Both the position numbers and the translations under genes were made by a program. Under the pieces are notes generated by a model. The model did not search any database. It saw nothing but the letters and a program-made list of their open reading frames with translations, and was not told where the DNA came from. 64,000 nt of DNA from Brevibacillus sp. DP1.3A (GTDB taxonomy: Bacteria > Bacillota > Bacilli > Brevibacillales > Brevibacillaceae), in NCBI RefSeq assembly GCF_013284245.2, contig NZ_CP085876.1, positions 3,703,001-3,767,000 of the forward strand, written 5' to 3'. Below, one piece after another: positions 33,298 to 42,396 of the stretch. How positions within the stretch are numbered: position 1 is the first letter of the stretch; each line of letters opens with the position of its first letter.

Positions 33298-33888
33298 ATG
33301 AAAGTACTGACAGTTGTTACTCATCCACGAACCAATTCCTTGACCTTTGCCGTTGCTGAACGCTTCGTTCAGGGCCTAAAAGATGCAGGACATGAGGTTG
33401 AAGTTTTGGATTTGCATCGCAGTGGTTTTCACCCTGTTTTATGGGAGGAAGATGAACCAGATTGGAACAATGGTGATAAGAAATATTCCGCAGAGGTCGA
33501 GATCGAAATGGAGCGCATGAAAAAGCACGACGCGTTAGCCTTCATTTTTCCGATCTGGTGGTTCAGCATGCCAGCTATGTTAAAAGGATATATCGATCGC
33601 GTCTGGAACAACGGGTTTGCCTATGGTTCACGTAAACTGCATCATACGCATGCACTGTGGATCGGTCTCGCAGCTGCTCCAGAAGATCATTTTCAAAAAA
33701 GACGTTATGACCAAATGATGATGCATCACCTCAATGTCGGAATCTCTAGTTACGTCGGGATCGACGATTCGAGGGTTGAGTTCCTTTATGATACCTTGGC
33801 GCAAAATCCTGCGCATATCGAGCAGTTGTTGGACCGTGCTTATCACCTGGGATTCCATTATGGGAAGAAAGAAAGCCTTCAGGTATAA
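33298..33888 (+). CDS. NAD(P)H:quinone oxidoreductase (flavodoxin-2 fold)
   Basis: 196 residues. ATG 33298 is chosen for spacing from AGAGGGGG; ATG 33292 is six bases earlier. The FMN/FAD-binding pattern is THPRTNSLTFAVAERF at the N-terminus, FIFPIWWFSMPAMLKGYIDRVWNNGFAYG near residue 90, and HHLNVGISSYVGI near 150. This is the NQO1/MdaB/YwrO family, which detoxifies quinones by two-electron reduction. Divergence from an HxlR regulator supports electrophile-induced expression. Confidence 0.88.
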   Translation: MKVLTVVTHPRTNSLTFAVAERFVQGLKDAGHEVEVLDLHRSGFHPVLWEEDEPDWNNGDKKYSAEVEIEMERMKKHDALAFIFPIWWFSMPAMLKGYIDRVWNNGFAYGSRKLHHTHALWIGLAAAPEDHFQKRRYDQMMMHHLNVGISSYVGIDDSRVEFLYDTLAQNPAHIEQLLDRAYHLGFHYGKKESLQV

Positions 33889-33968
33889 AAAATGTCATTC
33901 TATCGAATCCAAAGGTGGCGTTGCAACTTTATCGCCCACCCTTTCTGACTTACCGGATGTTTAAACAA

Positions 33969-34013
33969 TAAAAAAGAAAGCCCCCCTTTTCTTATGCGAA
34001 AAAGAAGGCTTTC
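33969..34013 (-). terminator. Rho-independent terminator of VOC gene (possibly bidirectional)
   Basis: GAAAGCC (33976-33982) pairs with GGCTTTC (34007-34013), with further CTTTTCTT/AAGAAG-type pairing inside. On the minus strand it is followed by TTTTTATTG. Confidence 0.82.
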
Positions 34014-34030
34014 GACTATGTGTATACGCG

Positions 34031-34381
34031 TTACGCAAGTACCTCAACCGTAAAACCACCAGGAGCTTTCACATAAAACGTCCAACCATGCGATCTTACT
34101 GGCGATGCTACTTTGTAACCATCTTCTTTTAAGCGTTGATTGATTTCATTTACTTTCTCTTCGCTCTCCTGGATGAAGCCGATATGAAATGTCTTGGGAT
34201 ATTGGACTTCGGCACCCTTCATTAAGGTAAACACCAGGCCGTTATCGTCAAATAGGACCCCAAAATTATCGCCACGGGCATCTTCCGACGTATCTAGCTT
34301 TTTCAGGCCAAAATATTTCTCCAAGAAATCAGAAGCAGCTGGAACATCTGTCACGGTAAGATTGACGTGATTCAATTTCAT
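34031..34381 (-). CDS. VOC-family (glyoxalase/dioxygenase fold) protein
   Basis: 116 residues from ATG 34381. The single VOC domain starts MKLNHVNLTVTDVPAASDFLEKYFGL and ends VKAPGGFTVEVLA, with metal-ligand-like residues His (NHVNL), His (FHIGF) and Glu (VEVL). Such small proteins act as glyoxalase-like enzymes or bind antibiotics; function not determined. The ribosome site is weak (AAAGGATG at a distance). Confidence 0.78.
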   Translation of the reverse strand: MKLNHVNLTVTDVPAASDFLEKYFGLKKLDTSEDARGDNFGVLFDDNGLVFTLMKGAEVQYPKTFHIGFIQESEEKVNEINQRLKEDGYKVASPVRSHGWTFYVKAPGGFTVEVLA

Positions 34382-34512
34382 AATGACCACACATCCTTTG
34401 CACGAGATTAATTCAAGCGTAGCACATTCATGCAAGTGCTAATCTTGTTAGGCTCAGAGGCTGATCATTGTCATAAGTATCCGTCATTAGTCTTTAAGGT
34501 TTCACGATAAAC

Positions 34513-35958
34513 CTATTTGCTCACAGCTACTTTTGATTTGTTTACGATATGAATGGCATGACCTAACACCGCTTCGGCAGCCTCCAGCCATACCTCGCTT
34601 AAAGTGGGATGAGGATGTATGGTTAACGCCACATCTTCTACACGTGCTGCAAGCTCAAGTGCCAGCACACCCTCCCCGATCAGGTTCGATGCATCAGCAC
34701 CTACAACGTGCATTCCCAACAATAAATGGCTTTCTTGATCCACAATCACCTCTGCAAAACCTTCTCCTTCATCCATGGCGAGTGCTCTGCCATTCGCTCG
34801 ATAAGGGAACGTCGCTGTCTTGACTTTGTACCCTTGAAGCTCTGCCTCTTCGCGTGTCATCCCCACACCCGCTATTTGCGGCTCGGTAAAAATCACATAA
34901 GGTACATACGGGGAGTCTACGCTGCTAGGCAGCCCTGCGATCACCTCGGCTGCCACAATCCCTTGCTTCGTCGCACGATGGGCTAACGCAGGGCCAGGTG
35001 TTACATCTCCGATGGCATAAATGTGCGACTTGTTCGTACAACCTGTTGCGGTCACAGGAATATTGCCGCGCTCGTCCATTTCTACTCCCGCCTGCGCAAG
35101 TCCGAGTTCCCCTGTGTTAGGCACGCGCCCTATAGTGACGAGCGTTTTATGTGCGGTGATACTTTGGGAACCGTTCTTTTCCGAAGTGCATATGAGCGTG
35201 ACTCTTCCGTTCGCTACCTCAGTCTTTTCTACTTTTGTCGCGATCTTTATCGTCATCCCGAGCTGTTTTGCCTGCTTGAGCACTTCCTGAGAGAGATGGG
35301 CAGCTGTTTGCGGCAAAATGCGCTCGGCTGCCTCAATGACGGTCACCTGCGATCCAAGCTTGGCGAACGCCATCCCGAGCTCCATTCCAATATAGCCACC
35401 ACCGATAATGGCCAGTGTTTCCGGTACTTCATCCAATGCCAGCATATCGGTAGAATCCAGAATATATTCTCCATCTGTTTTCAAAAACGATGGAATGAAT
35501 GGACGTGATCCTGTCGCGATAATCGCTTGTTTGAATTTGTACGTTTCAAAATCGCCACCCGTCTCTACGCCAATCCGATCACTCGAGAGAAATGTCGCTG
35601 TCCCCTTCACCACTGTAACCCCATTGGCCTGACAGAGATAATCGACCCCTTTGTTCAATTGAGCAACGACAGAAGACTTCCACGTCTGCCAGCTCGGCAT
35701 ATGGAAGGTCGCTTTCTCTGTCGGCAGTTGGATTCCAAGCTTATTCAGACTACTTAGCTTGTGGTATTCGCCTGCTGTATGAATCAATGCTTTCGACGGA
35801 ATGCATCCGCGATTCAGGCAGACCCCACCCAGTACTTCTTTTTCAATCAGAACGACCGATTTCCCCAGCTGTCCGAGACGAATAGCGGCTGCATAACCTC
35901 CTGGACCACCACCGATGACAACCACATCTGTTTCGACTGCTACTTCGCCGACTACCAT
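34513..35958 (-). CDS. dihydrolipoyl dehydrogenase (E3) of 2-oxoacid dehydrogenase complex
   Basis: Reoxidises dihydrolipoamide on E2 using FAD and NAD. 481 residues from ATG 35958, immediately after the E2 stop (TAG-ATG), with GGAGATGG as ribosome site. FAD motif GGGPGGYAAA near residue 18, redox disulfide GGVCLNRGCIPSK near 43-52, NAD motif GGGYIGMELG near 185 and the C-terminal His-Glu pair in HPHPTLSEVWLEA. It is the last gene of the E1-E1-E2-E3 operon. Confidence 0.95.
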   Translation of the reverse strand: MVVGEVAVETDVVVIGGGPGGYAAAIRLGQLGKSVVLIEKEVLGGVCLNRGCIPSKALIHTAGEYHKLSSLNKLGIQLPTEKATFHMPSWQTWKSSVVAQLNKGVDYLCQANGVTVVKGTATFLSSDRIGVETGGDFETYKFKQAIIATGSRPFIPSFLKTDGEYILDSTDMLALDEVPETLAIIGGGYIGMELGMAFAKLGSQVTVIEAAERILPQTAAHLSQEVLKQAKQLGMTIKIATKVEKTEVANGRVTLICTSEKNGSQSITAHKTLVTIGRVPNTGELGLAQAGVEMDERGNIPVTATGCTNKSHIYAIGDVTPGPALAHRATKQGIVAAEVIAGLPSSVDSPYVPYVIFTEPQIAGVGMTREEAELQGYKVKTATFPYRANGRALAMDEGEGFAEVIVDQESHLLLGMHVVGADASNLIGEGVLALELAARVEDVALTIHPHPTLSEVWLEAAEAVLGHAIHIVNKSKVAVSK

Positions 35959-37260
35959 CTATACCATCTCCGCAAACAATAGATTCGGATCTTCCAGCAG
36001 CTCCTTGATCCGGTTGGTAAAACGTACCGCCGTCACGCCATCGATCAGGCGATGATCAAACGAAAGTGACAGGTTCATCATCCAGCGAATAACCCCTTCA
36101 TCCTCACACACGACCCAGCGCTTCTCCATTTTGTGCAAACTGATAATCGCCACTTCGGGGTGATTAATGATAGGAGTTGCTTGCAGCCCCCCGATTGGTC
36201 CTACATTGCTGATCGTGAAGGTACCACCTGTTATGTGCTCCATCGTCAATTTGGCTTCTCGAGCCAAGCGTGCCAGTTGATCAATTTCTTCTGCGAGTTG
36301 AAAAATCGATTTGTGGTCTGCATCCTTGATGACTGGTACGATCAAGCCCTCAGGCGTATCGGTTGCAATACCTATATGGTAAAAACGCTTGAGCAAAATT
36401 TCATTTGTACGATCGTCAATCGATGCGTTCAGCGTCGGGAATTCCTTCAGTGCAATGACCAGCGCCTTGATAAAGAACGGCAGGAAGGTCAGCTTGATGT
36501 TTCGCTTATCCGCATGTGGCTTTAACTTTTCGCGCAAAGCACGTAGCTGATCCATCTCCAGCTCATCGACAGAAGTAACATGCGGGATGATTGTGACTGA
36601 TTTCACCATATGCTCGGCAATCTTTTTCCGGATGCCTTTTAGCGGTAGTCGTTCGATATCTCCCAGCGACGAAGTGGCTACACGAGTAGCGCTTCCTGTT
36701 TTCGGTTGAACAACCGGTTCAGTCTCAACCCCCACTGTACTTGCCTCCAACAGACGCTCATTGCCAGGAGCCGTCGTCGGAAACTTAGCTGGTGCTGATT
36801 TTTGCAGTCGATTGGAGAATTGGCGCAAATCTTCTTCCGTCACACGCCCTGCTGCTCCTGTACCCGTGATCAACTCGATATCCAGCTTCATTTCCCGCGC
36901 AAGCTGCCGAATGTATGGTGTGGCCAACGAGCGGCGGTGATCAGCACGAGCTGGTGCAAAATTGACTGTCTTATCCGGGTTTACGACCTTTTCTGGAAGC
37001 TTTGTCTCTTCCTTCTTTGCATCCGTACCTGCATCTATCACGAGAAGGGTAGTTCCGACCTCTACCGTTTCCCCTTCCGCTATCAAAATTTCACGAATGA
37101 TGCCAGTCACTGGCGCAGACAACTCGGCATTCACCTTGTCTGTCTGCACCTCCAAGAGTGGCTGATCCTGTTGAACGGATTCACCTCTGCGAACCAGTAC
37201 TTTTACGATTTCTCCTTCATGCATACCTTCTCCCACATCAGGAAGCTTGAACTCAACCAT
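35959..37260 (-). CDS. dihydrolipoamide acyltransferase (E2)
   Basis: 433 residues from ATG 37260. There is one lipoyl domain (1-78) with the modified Lys in EVQTDKVNAEL near residue 42, an E1/E3-binding domain (about 120-160, ATPYIRQLAREMKLDIELITGTGAAGRV) and a catalytic domain (about 205-433) with FDHRLIDGVTA, the His-Asp active site. It transfers the acyl group to CoA. Sequence alone does not settle whether the acyl group comes from pyruvate, acetoin or branched-chain oxoacids. Confidence 0.93.
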   Translation of the reverse strand: MVEFKLPDVGEGMHEGEIVKVLVRRGESVQQDQPLLEVQTDKVNAELSAPVTGIIREILIAEGETVEVGTTLLVIDAGTDAKKEETKLPEKVVNPDKTVNFAPARADHRRSLATPYIRQLAREMKLDIELITGTGAAGRVTEEDLRQFSNRLQKSAPAKFPTTAPGNERLLEASTVGVETEPVVQPKTGSATRVATSSLGDIERLPLKGIRKKIAEHMVKSVTIIPHVTSVDELEMDQLRALREKLKPHADKRNIKLTFLPFFIKALVIALKEFPTLNASIDDRTNEILLKRFYHIGIATDTPEGLIVPVIKDADHKSIFQLAEEIDQLARLAREAKLTMEHITGGTFTISNVGPIGGLQATPIINHPEVAIISLHKMEKRWVVCEDEGVIRWMMNLSLSFDHRLIDGVTAVRFTNRIKELLEDPNLLFAEMV

Positions 37261-37277
37261 ATGACTCGCTCCTTCTC

Positions 37278-38261
37278 TTAAAACGTAGCCGTTTCCATAA
37301 TTCCGTCCTTCACACGTTCAGCCGTTGGCAAGTAGTCATCCTCGATGCTAAATTGCGGGACGGGCACGTCATATCCGGTAATCCGTTTCACGGGAGCCTT
37401 CATGTAGATCAATGCTTCATCATTGATTATGGAGATGATCTCTGCACCCAACCCAGCAGTCTTATGCGCTTCGTGTACGACAACTGCACGTCCCGTCTTT
37501 TTGACCGAGGCTATGATTGTATCCCGATCCAATGGATAGAGCGTGCGCAGATCAATGACTTCACAGCTCAAGCCGTTTTCACGCTCGATCTGTTTCGCAG
37601 CATCCTCTGCGACACGAAGCATCGCTCCCCAAGCAAAAATGGATACATCTGAGCCTTCCTGCACGACCTTCGCTTTTCCGATGGGCACACGATACATTTC
37701 TTCCGGAACCTCTTGTTTAAATGCGCGATAGAGCTTGGTCGGCTCCAAAAAAATGACTGGGTCAGGATCTTCCATTGCTGCAATCAGCAAGCCTTTCGCA
37801 TCATAAGGTGTGCTTGGTGCCACAACCTTTAAGCCCGGGACATGGGCAAAAAACGTTTCGACACTCTCCGAATGAAGCTCCGGACCGCGAATCCCTGCCC
37901 CGTACGGCGTGCGTATGACCATCGGTACACGGTACTGTCCGCGTGTCCGATAGCGCATGCGCGCAGCATGCGAAACAATTTGTTCAAAGCCCGGATAAAT
38001 AAAGGCAAGGAATTGAATCTCGACCACAGGAATTTTCCCGTTCATGGCAAGACCAATTGCCGCCCCGATGATTCCCGCCTCAGCTAGCGGCGTGTCCACT
38101 ACACGGTCTGGACCGTATTTGTGAATCAAATCTTCGGTCGCCCGGAACACGCCACCATTCACGCCGATATCCTCGCCGAGTAGCATTATGCGTGAATCAT
38201 CTGCCAATTTTTGATCCATGGCCTCCGTGATTGCTTGAATCATCGTCAGTTTACGTTTCAT
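37278..38261 (-). CDS. 2-oxoacid dehydrogenase E1 component, beta subunit
   Basis: 327 residues. ATG 38261 is preferred: GCAGGAGGG precedes it and it overlaps the E1-alpha stop as ATGA. Hallmarks are LGEDIGVNGGVFRATEDL, RVVDTPLAEAGIIGAAIGLA (thiamine diphosphate Glu region) and YGAGIRGPELHSES. With E1-alpha it decarboxylates the 2-oxoacid and acylates the E2 lipoyl arm. Length matches PdhB/BkdAB. Confidence 0.94.
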   Translation of the reverse strand: MKRKLTMIQAITEAMDQKLADDSRIMLLGEDIGVNGGVFRATEDLIHKYGPDRVVDTPLAEAGIIGAAIGLAMNGKIPVVEIQFLAFIYPGFEQIVSHAARMRYRTRGQYRVPMVIRTPYGAGIRGPELHSESVETFFAHVPGLKVVAPSTPYDAKGLLIAAMEDPDPVIFLEPTKLYRAFKQEVPEEMYRVPIGKAKVVQEGSDVSIFAWGAMLRVAEDAAKQIERENGLSCEVIDLRTLYPLDRDTIIASVKKTGRAVVVHEAHKTAGLGAEIISIINDEALIYMKAPVKRITGYDVPVPQFSIEDDYLPTAERVKDGIMETATF

Positions 38262-39325
38262 GCTGGGATTCCCTCCTGCTTCGATGGCTTGACGAGCTCG
38301 CTCTCCTGTTCCGTTGCCATCCACGATGGTTCAGCGTAGACGTGCTTGAACATGTCTTCCGGTTTGGACTTCGGATAGCTCTCTGCTTCGACAAGAGCTG
38401 CGTCGATCTGTTCATTCACCCGTGCAATCAGCTCTGTTTCCTTCGTTTCATTCCACAACCCTTGATTCTCCAGATACACACGTAACCTTTGGAGTGGATC
38501 GCGTTCTTGACGCCATTCCTCGGACAAGCTCTCTTGATCCCGGTATTTCTTCGGATCATCTGCGGTTGTGTGTGCACCATAGCGGAATGTGACCGCTTCG
38601 ATTAATGTCGGTCCCTTACCTTCTAACCCACGTTGCATAGCTTCTTTCATGGTCAGCCAAACAGCGAAGATATCATTGCCGTCTATTCGAACCCCAGGGA
38701 TGTCATAAGCAGCCGACCGTTGTGCAATCGTTTTCGATGCAGACTGCTGTGAAAACGGAACGCTGATCGCGAAGCCGTTGTTTTGACAGAAGAAGATGGT
38801 CGGTGTTTGAAACACGCCTGCAAAATTCAATGCCTCATGAAAATCACCTTCTGAGCTTGCCCCGTCACCAAAGTAGGCGATACTGACATGCTTTTCGTTT
38901 TGTAGCTTGCTCGCCCAAGCAGTCCCTACCGCATGAACCATTTGAGTAGCAATCGGTACACATGACGGCATGATGTTCAAATGTTTCGGGCTGATACTTC
39001 CTTCCATGTGGCCCATCCAATAGAGGAACACCCGTGCCATGGATTGACCATGGACGATCGCTGCCGCATGGTCTCGGTAGGTTGGGAAAAGCCAATCTCC
39101 AGGTGTTAATGCCATCGCGCTGCCTACTTGCGAAGCTTCCTGCCCTTCAAAGGGAGCATACGTGCCCATTCTTCCTTGTCGTTGCAGGTTAATAGACTTG
39201 CGGTCAAACTGGCGAACCAGCACCATATTTTCATACATCTTGATCATCGTCGCCTCGTCCAATTGCCCCTTGAGATCGCCTACCAGCTCACCCGCTGGAC
39301 TCAATACCTGATATAATGAAGACAT
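38258..39325 (-). CDS. 2-oxoacid dehydrogenase E1 component, alpha subunit
   Basis: 355 residues. ATG 39325 is set by GAGAGGGATG upstream; the longer frame contains the sigma-54 promoter. The thiamine diphosphate motif runs FGDGASSEGDFHEALNFAGVFQTPTIFFCQNN, the active-site loop lies at YRYGAHTTADDPKKYR-like residues (RYGAHTTADDPKKYR). It resembles PdhA and BkdAA about equally. It leads an operon controlled by sigma-54 and a divergent activator, which fits amino-acid-derived or acetoin substrates better than housekeeping pyruvate dehydrogenase. Confidence 0.93.
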   Translation of the reverse strand: MSSLYQVLSPAGELVGDLKGQLDEATMIKMYENMVLVRQFDRKSINLQRQGRMGTYAPFEGQEASQVGSAMALTPGDWLFPTYRDHAAAIVHGQSMARVFLYWMGHMEGSISPKHLNIMPSCVPIATQMVHAVGTAWASKLQNEKHVSIAYFGDGASSEGDFHEALNFAGVFQTPTIFFCQNNGFAISVPFSQQSASKTIAQRSAAYDIPGVRIDGNDIFAVWLTMKEAMQRGLEGKGPTLIEAVTFRYGAHTTADDPKKYRDQESLSEEWRQERDPLQRLRVYLENQGLWNETKETELIARVNEQIDAALVEAESYPKSKPEDMFKHVYAEPSWMATEQESELVKPSKQEGIPA

Positions 39326-39420
39326 GGAAACATCCCTCTCTTTTTCAATGAAAAACACCGCGGTGTCTTTCGATAATATGATTCTGATCGTCCTGCTTCT
39401 GCTTTCGTTCTTATAGAAGA

Positions 39421-39436
39421 GCAAATACCATGCCAA
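39421..39436 (-). promoter_or_regulatory. sigma-54 (-24/-12) promoter of the 2-oxoacid dehydrogenase operon
   Basis: The minus strand reads TTGGCATGGTATTTGC with GG-N10-GC spacing. The start near 39409 gives an 84-nt leader to ATG 39325. The divergent gene encodes a sigma-54 activator. Confidence 0.9.
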
Positions 39437-39484
39437 ACAATTGAAAGCGATTTCACAACAAAACGATTCGAAATTGATCATTTT

Positions 39485-39494
39485 TGCATATGCA
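39485..39494. promoter_or_regulatory. TGCATATGCA palindrome: candidate enhancer of the E1-E3 operon
   Basis: A perfect 10-bp palindrome lies about 68 bp from the -12 element and before the activator gene; related TGCACATAGATG follows. It differs from the TGTWT-N7-AWACA sites, as expected for a different activator. Confidence 0.4.
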
Positions 39495-39556
39495 TCACTG
39501 CACATAGATGATTAATTCTGATTATTCCGTTTACAAGCCTACTGAGGAGGACCCCG

Positions 39557-40966
39557 ATGTATCAAACCAAGTATTTCCAGACCAGTGACAATCATGAGCT
39601 TGCTAAATTGCTGACGACCATCTTCAGTACGTCCCACGATGGATTGGCGATCTGTGACCGTAACGGCTACGTCCTGCTTTACAACGAGGCGTACTTGAAC
39701 ATCACGGGAGTTCCCGCCGACATCTTGAACAATTTTAGCTTTATGGAGCAAAAAGAAATGCATCTGGTTCCTGATTCTTCAGCTGTACGTACGATTTTGA
39801 CAAAACAAACGCATAGTGTCGTGATCGATTATGCGAACGGTCGGCAAGCGATCAATACGGCTACCCCGCTGCTCGATCCAAACAAGGAATTATTGTTCGT
39901 GGTGGGAAATGTGCGTGACGTCACGGAGCTGAATCAGCTTCAGAAGGAGCTGGAGGAAACACGTCAAATCAGTTCGGCGTATCAAAGGGCTTTGGAGCAT
40001 ATACAAACCGATGGTGACTTTGACGAGCAGATTATTTATCGTAGTGGACTCATGCATCGAATAGCTTCACTCGCCAAACGCTTTGCGACCAACGACTCCC
40101 CCGTCCTTTTGCTAGGCGAGTCTGGTGTCGGTAAGGATGTCATAGCGAACTACATTCACGCCCAAAGCGGACGTACAGGGGACTTCATTAAGATTAACTG
40201 TGGGGCTATTCCCGAGCATTTACTCGAGTCCGAATTGTTTGGATATGAGAAAGGCGCCTTTACGGGGGCAAGTCAATCGAAGGAGGGATTGTTTGAGCTA
40301 GCGGATCGAGGAACCATTTTTCTCGATGAGATTGGAGACCTCCCTTTTCCTTTACAGGTGAAGCTCTTGAATGTGTTACAGGATGGACGGATTCGCAGAC
40401 TCGGGGGAAAAACATCGCGTCAGGTTAACATGCGAATCATCGCTGCCACCAATAGCGACTTGGAAGCGATGGTCGAACAAAAACGGTTTCGGCAGGATCT
40501 GTTCTACCGGCTAAACGTACTTGCCCTCACCATTCCCCCCTTGCGTGAGCGCCGCGAGGATATTCCGGCTCTTATTTTCTACTATTTGAAAAAGCTCGAA
40601 TGGAAGTACCAGCAAGAAATGCGCATCGAAACAGATGCGTTGGAGGCGCTGATGGATTATAACTGGCCAGGAAATACACGTGAACTGAAAAATGTGGTGG
40701 AACGTTCTTTCCATATGTGTGAAAACGGGCGAATTACATTTGATCAGTTGCCGGCGTCCATTCGCAATACTCAGCAGACAGCCCTGCCGCTCCACCTCGC
40801 CAAAATGGATGAGCTGTTGCCGTTAAAAGAGGCAGTCGAACGGTTTGAACGTGCGTATATCCAACGACTTTTAATAGAGACAGACACCATGCAGCAGTGT
40901 GCGGATAAGCTGCAAGTGAACATATCCACGCTCGTGCGAAAAAAACGGAGCCTCGGAATTAAATAA
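39557..40966 (+). CDS. sigma-54-dependent activator with PAS domain (RocR-like)
   Basis: 469 residues from ATG 39557 after GAGGAGGACCCC. One PAS domain (about 15-125) is followed by an AAA+ domain (about 155-385) with Walker A GESGVGKD, the sigma-54 loop GAFTGA intact, and Walker B IFLDEIGDL. The C-terminal Fis-type HTH is in CADKLQVNISTLVRKKRSL. Length and order match RocR of B. subtilis. It is divergent from the E1-alpha gene, and I infer it activates that operon when PAS senses a metabolite. Confidence 0.93.
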   Translation: MYQTKYFQTSDNHELAKLLTTIFSTSHDGLAICDRNGYVLLYNEAYLNITGVPADILNNFSFMEQKEMHLVPDSSAVRTILTKQTHSVVIDYANGRQAINTATPLLDPNKELLFVVGNVRDVTELNQLQKELEETRQISSAYQRALEHIQTDGDFDEQIIYRSGLMHRIASLAKRFATNDSPVLLLGESGVGKDVIANYIHAQSGRTGDFIKINCGAIPEHLLESELFGYEKGAFTGASQSKEGLFELADRGTIFLDEIGDLPFPLQVKLLNVLQDGRIRRLGGKTSRQVNMRIIAATNSDLEAMVEQKRFRQDLFYRLNVLALTIPPLRERREDIPALIFYYLKKLEWKYQQEMRIETDALEALMDYNWPGNTRELKNVVERSFHMCENGRITFDQLPASIRNTQQTALPLHLAKMDELLPLKEAVERFERAYIQRLLIETDTMQQCADKLQVNISTLVRKKRSLGIK

Positions 40967-40976
40967 TGCAATAGTA

Positions 40977-41005
40977 AAAGCCCGATACACTTAAGTTCGG
41001 GCTTT
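40977..41005. terminator. Bidirectional terminator
   Basis: AAAGCCCG (40977-40984) pairs with CGGGCTTT (40998-41005), with T-rich flanks on both strands, between the activator gene and the convergent SRPBCC gene. Confidence 0.85.
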
Positions 41006-41044
41006 CTCGTTATTTCAGAGTATGATCTCGCAAACATCCGGGGG

Positions 41045-41473
41045 CTATCTCACAAGCCCTTCTCTTAATGTGTTGATCCCATGCTCCAGATACCCCTTCA
41101 AACAGCTTAAGACGTAAACCCAGCCTTCTTTATTGTCGATCATTTTTTGAAGGAGCGCAGGATCATTTTCTTGAAAGCCCTCTTCGTTCACTTCAATGAT
41201 CGTCGTGGCTTCATCCAACTCTTTTAACGTAATCGTTACGGTATTTTCTTCTCCAGCCCACTGAAAAAGGATTCGTTTATTCACTTCGATTTCGTGAACG
41301 GTAATCCCTACTTCTGCGTTGTAAATATCGTAGAATAACGTAATATTCTTCCCTTCTTCCCACCTTGCCGAGCTGGAAGAGAACCAGAAGTTGCCGATTT
41401 TTGCCGGGTCCACGAAAGCTTCGAACACTTCATGGGCAGGCCTGTTCATCTGAAATTTTGTAAGATTATTCAT
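41045..41473 (-). CDS. SRPBCC/AHSA1-family protein
   Basis: 142 residues. ATG 41473 is taken because a longer frame would run through the permease gene. The START/Bet v1-like fold begins MNRPAHEVFEAFVDPAKIGNFWFSSSSARW and continues with FDIYNAEV-like strands (FYDIYNAEVGITVHEIEVNKRILFQW), ending in a long helix (EGWVYVLSCLKGYLEHG). Such proteins bind hydrophobic ligands or serve as Hsp90 co-chaperone-like modules. It closes the sugar operon; its link to sugar use is unclear. Confidence 0.78.
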   Translation of the reverse strand: MNNLTKFQMNRPAHEVFEAFVDPAKIGNFWFSSSSARWEEGKNITLFYDIYNAEVGITVHEIEVNKRILFQWAGEENTVTITLKELDEATTIIEVNEEGFQENDPALLQKMIDNKEGWVYVLSCLKGYLEHGINTLREGLVR

Positions 41474-41556
41474 GCGTCCGTCAACTCTCTTTCTGATTGC
41501 TGCTTCCACCGTATCATAATCACATTTGCGAGACAAACGCCAGAATGAATCCCCTT

Positions 41557-42384
41557 TTATTCTTTTACTGCCCCAGAAGTCAATCCTGAGATAATCCGCT
41601 TCTGGAAAATCAATACCATCACTACGAGTGGGATCGTCACGATGATGGAGGCAGCAGATATTTCTCCCCATGGGATTGTAAACATTCCCTGAAACATAAC
41701 GATTCCCACAGGTACAGTCTTCATCGCTTCCTGTGTATTCAACGTCAAGGCGAACAAAAATTCGTTCCACGCTGCTATAAAAATGAGAATGGCCGTCGTA
41801 AAAACCCCAGGCATGGCGAGTGGGAAAAACACTTTGGTCATCGTCTGCCAAATGCTCGCGCCGTCTACTTTGGCTGCTTCGCCCAAATCACTCGGTATTT
41901 TGCGGAAAAAGATGGTCAGATTCCAGATCGCAAGCGGCAGCGCAAAAGTTGTATAAGGAATGATCAGACCTATGTAGCTGTTCGTTAAGCCCATCGATTG
42001 CATGAACATAAAAATAGGTGAAATGGTAGCAATCTGCGGAAACATGGACACAGCCAGTACGACACCCAAAATAATCGTTTTTCCCCGAAAGGACAGCCAG
42101 GCAATCGCATATGCAGCAAAAGAAGCGATCGTAATGGAGTAGAGCGTGGTTAACATCGCCACGACAGTTGAATTCCACAAGTACCGGGCAAATGGTCTTT
42201 CCGTGAAGACGCGGATAAAGTTGTCAAACGAAGGATTTTGGATGATAAAATGAAAGGCTCGCTCTCCAAACAGCTCCGCTGGTGGCTTCAATGCTGCGAG
42301 GAGAATCCATAAAAACGGGAACATCACAAGAAAAACGAATAGCAGTAGACCCACGTAAAACAAGGGACCTGTATGTTTGCGCAT
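41557..42384 (-). CDS. ABC sugar transporter permease (MalG type)
   Basis: 275 residues with six predicted membrane helices. The cytoplasmic EAA loop reads EAAKVDGASIWQTMTKVFFPLAMPG near residue 185, the docking site for the ATPase. The short C-terminal tail is typical of MalG/carbohydrate CUT1 permeases. Start at ATG 42384, 12 nt after the MalF-type gene. No ATPase gene is in this operon, so a shared MsmX-like ATPase elsewhere probably energises it. Confidence 0.92.
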   Translation of the reverse strand: MRKHTGPLFYVGLLLFVFLVMFPFLWILLAALKPPAELFGERAFHFIIQNPSFDNFIRVFTERPFARYLWNSTVVAMLTTLYSITIASFAAYAIAWLSFRGKTIILGVVLAVSMFPQIATISPIFMFMQSMGLTNSYIGLIIPYTTFALPLAIWNLTIFFRKIPSDLGEAAKVDGASIWQTMTKVFFPLAMPGVFTTAILIFIAAWNEFLFALTLNTQEAMKTVPVGIVMFQGMFTIPWGEISAASIIVTIPLVVMVLIFQKRIISGLTSGAVKE

Positions 42385-42396
42385 CCAATCACCTCC

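Noticed and set aside
33911..33946. AAAGGTGGCG...CGCCCACCCTTTC hairpin after the quinone reductase
   Set aside because: Stem needs bulges and no T-run follows; the stronger hairpin at 33969-34013 explains termination better.
39326..39505. N-terminal extension of the E1-alpha frame
   Set aside because: It contains the sigma-54 promoter, so it cannot be translated from that transcript.
41474..41851. Upstream extension of the SRPBCC frame
   Set aside because: It lies inside the MalG-type permease in another frame, shows no conserved domain and is Cys/Arg/Asp-rich as shadow frames are.
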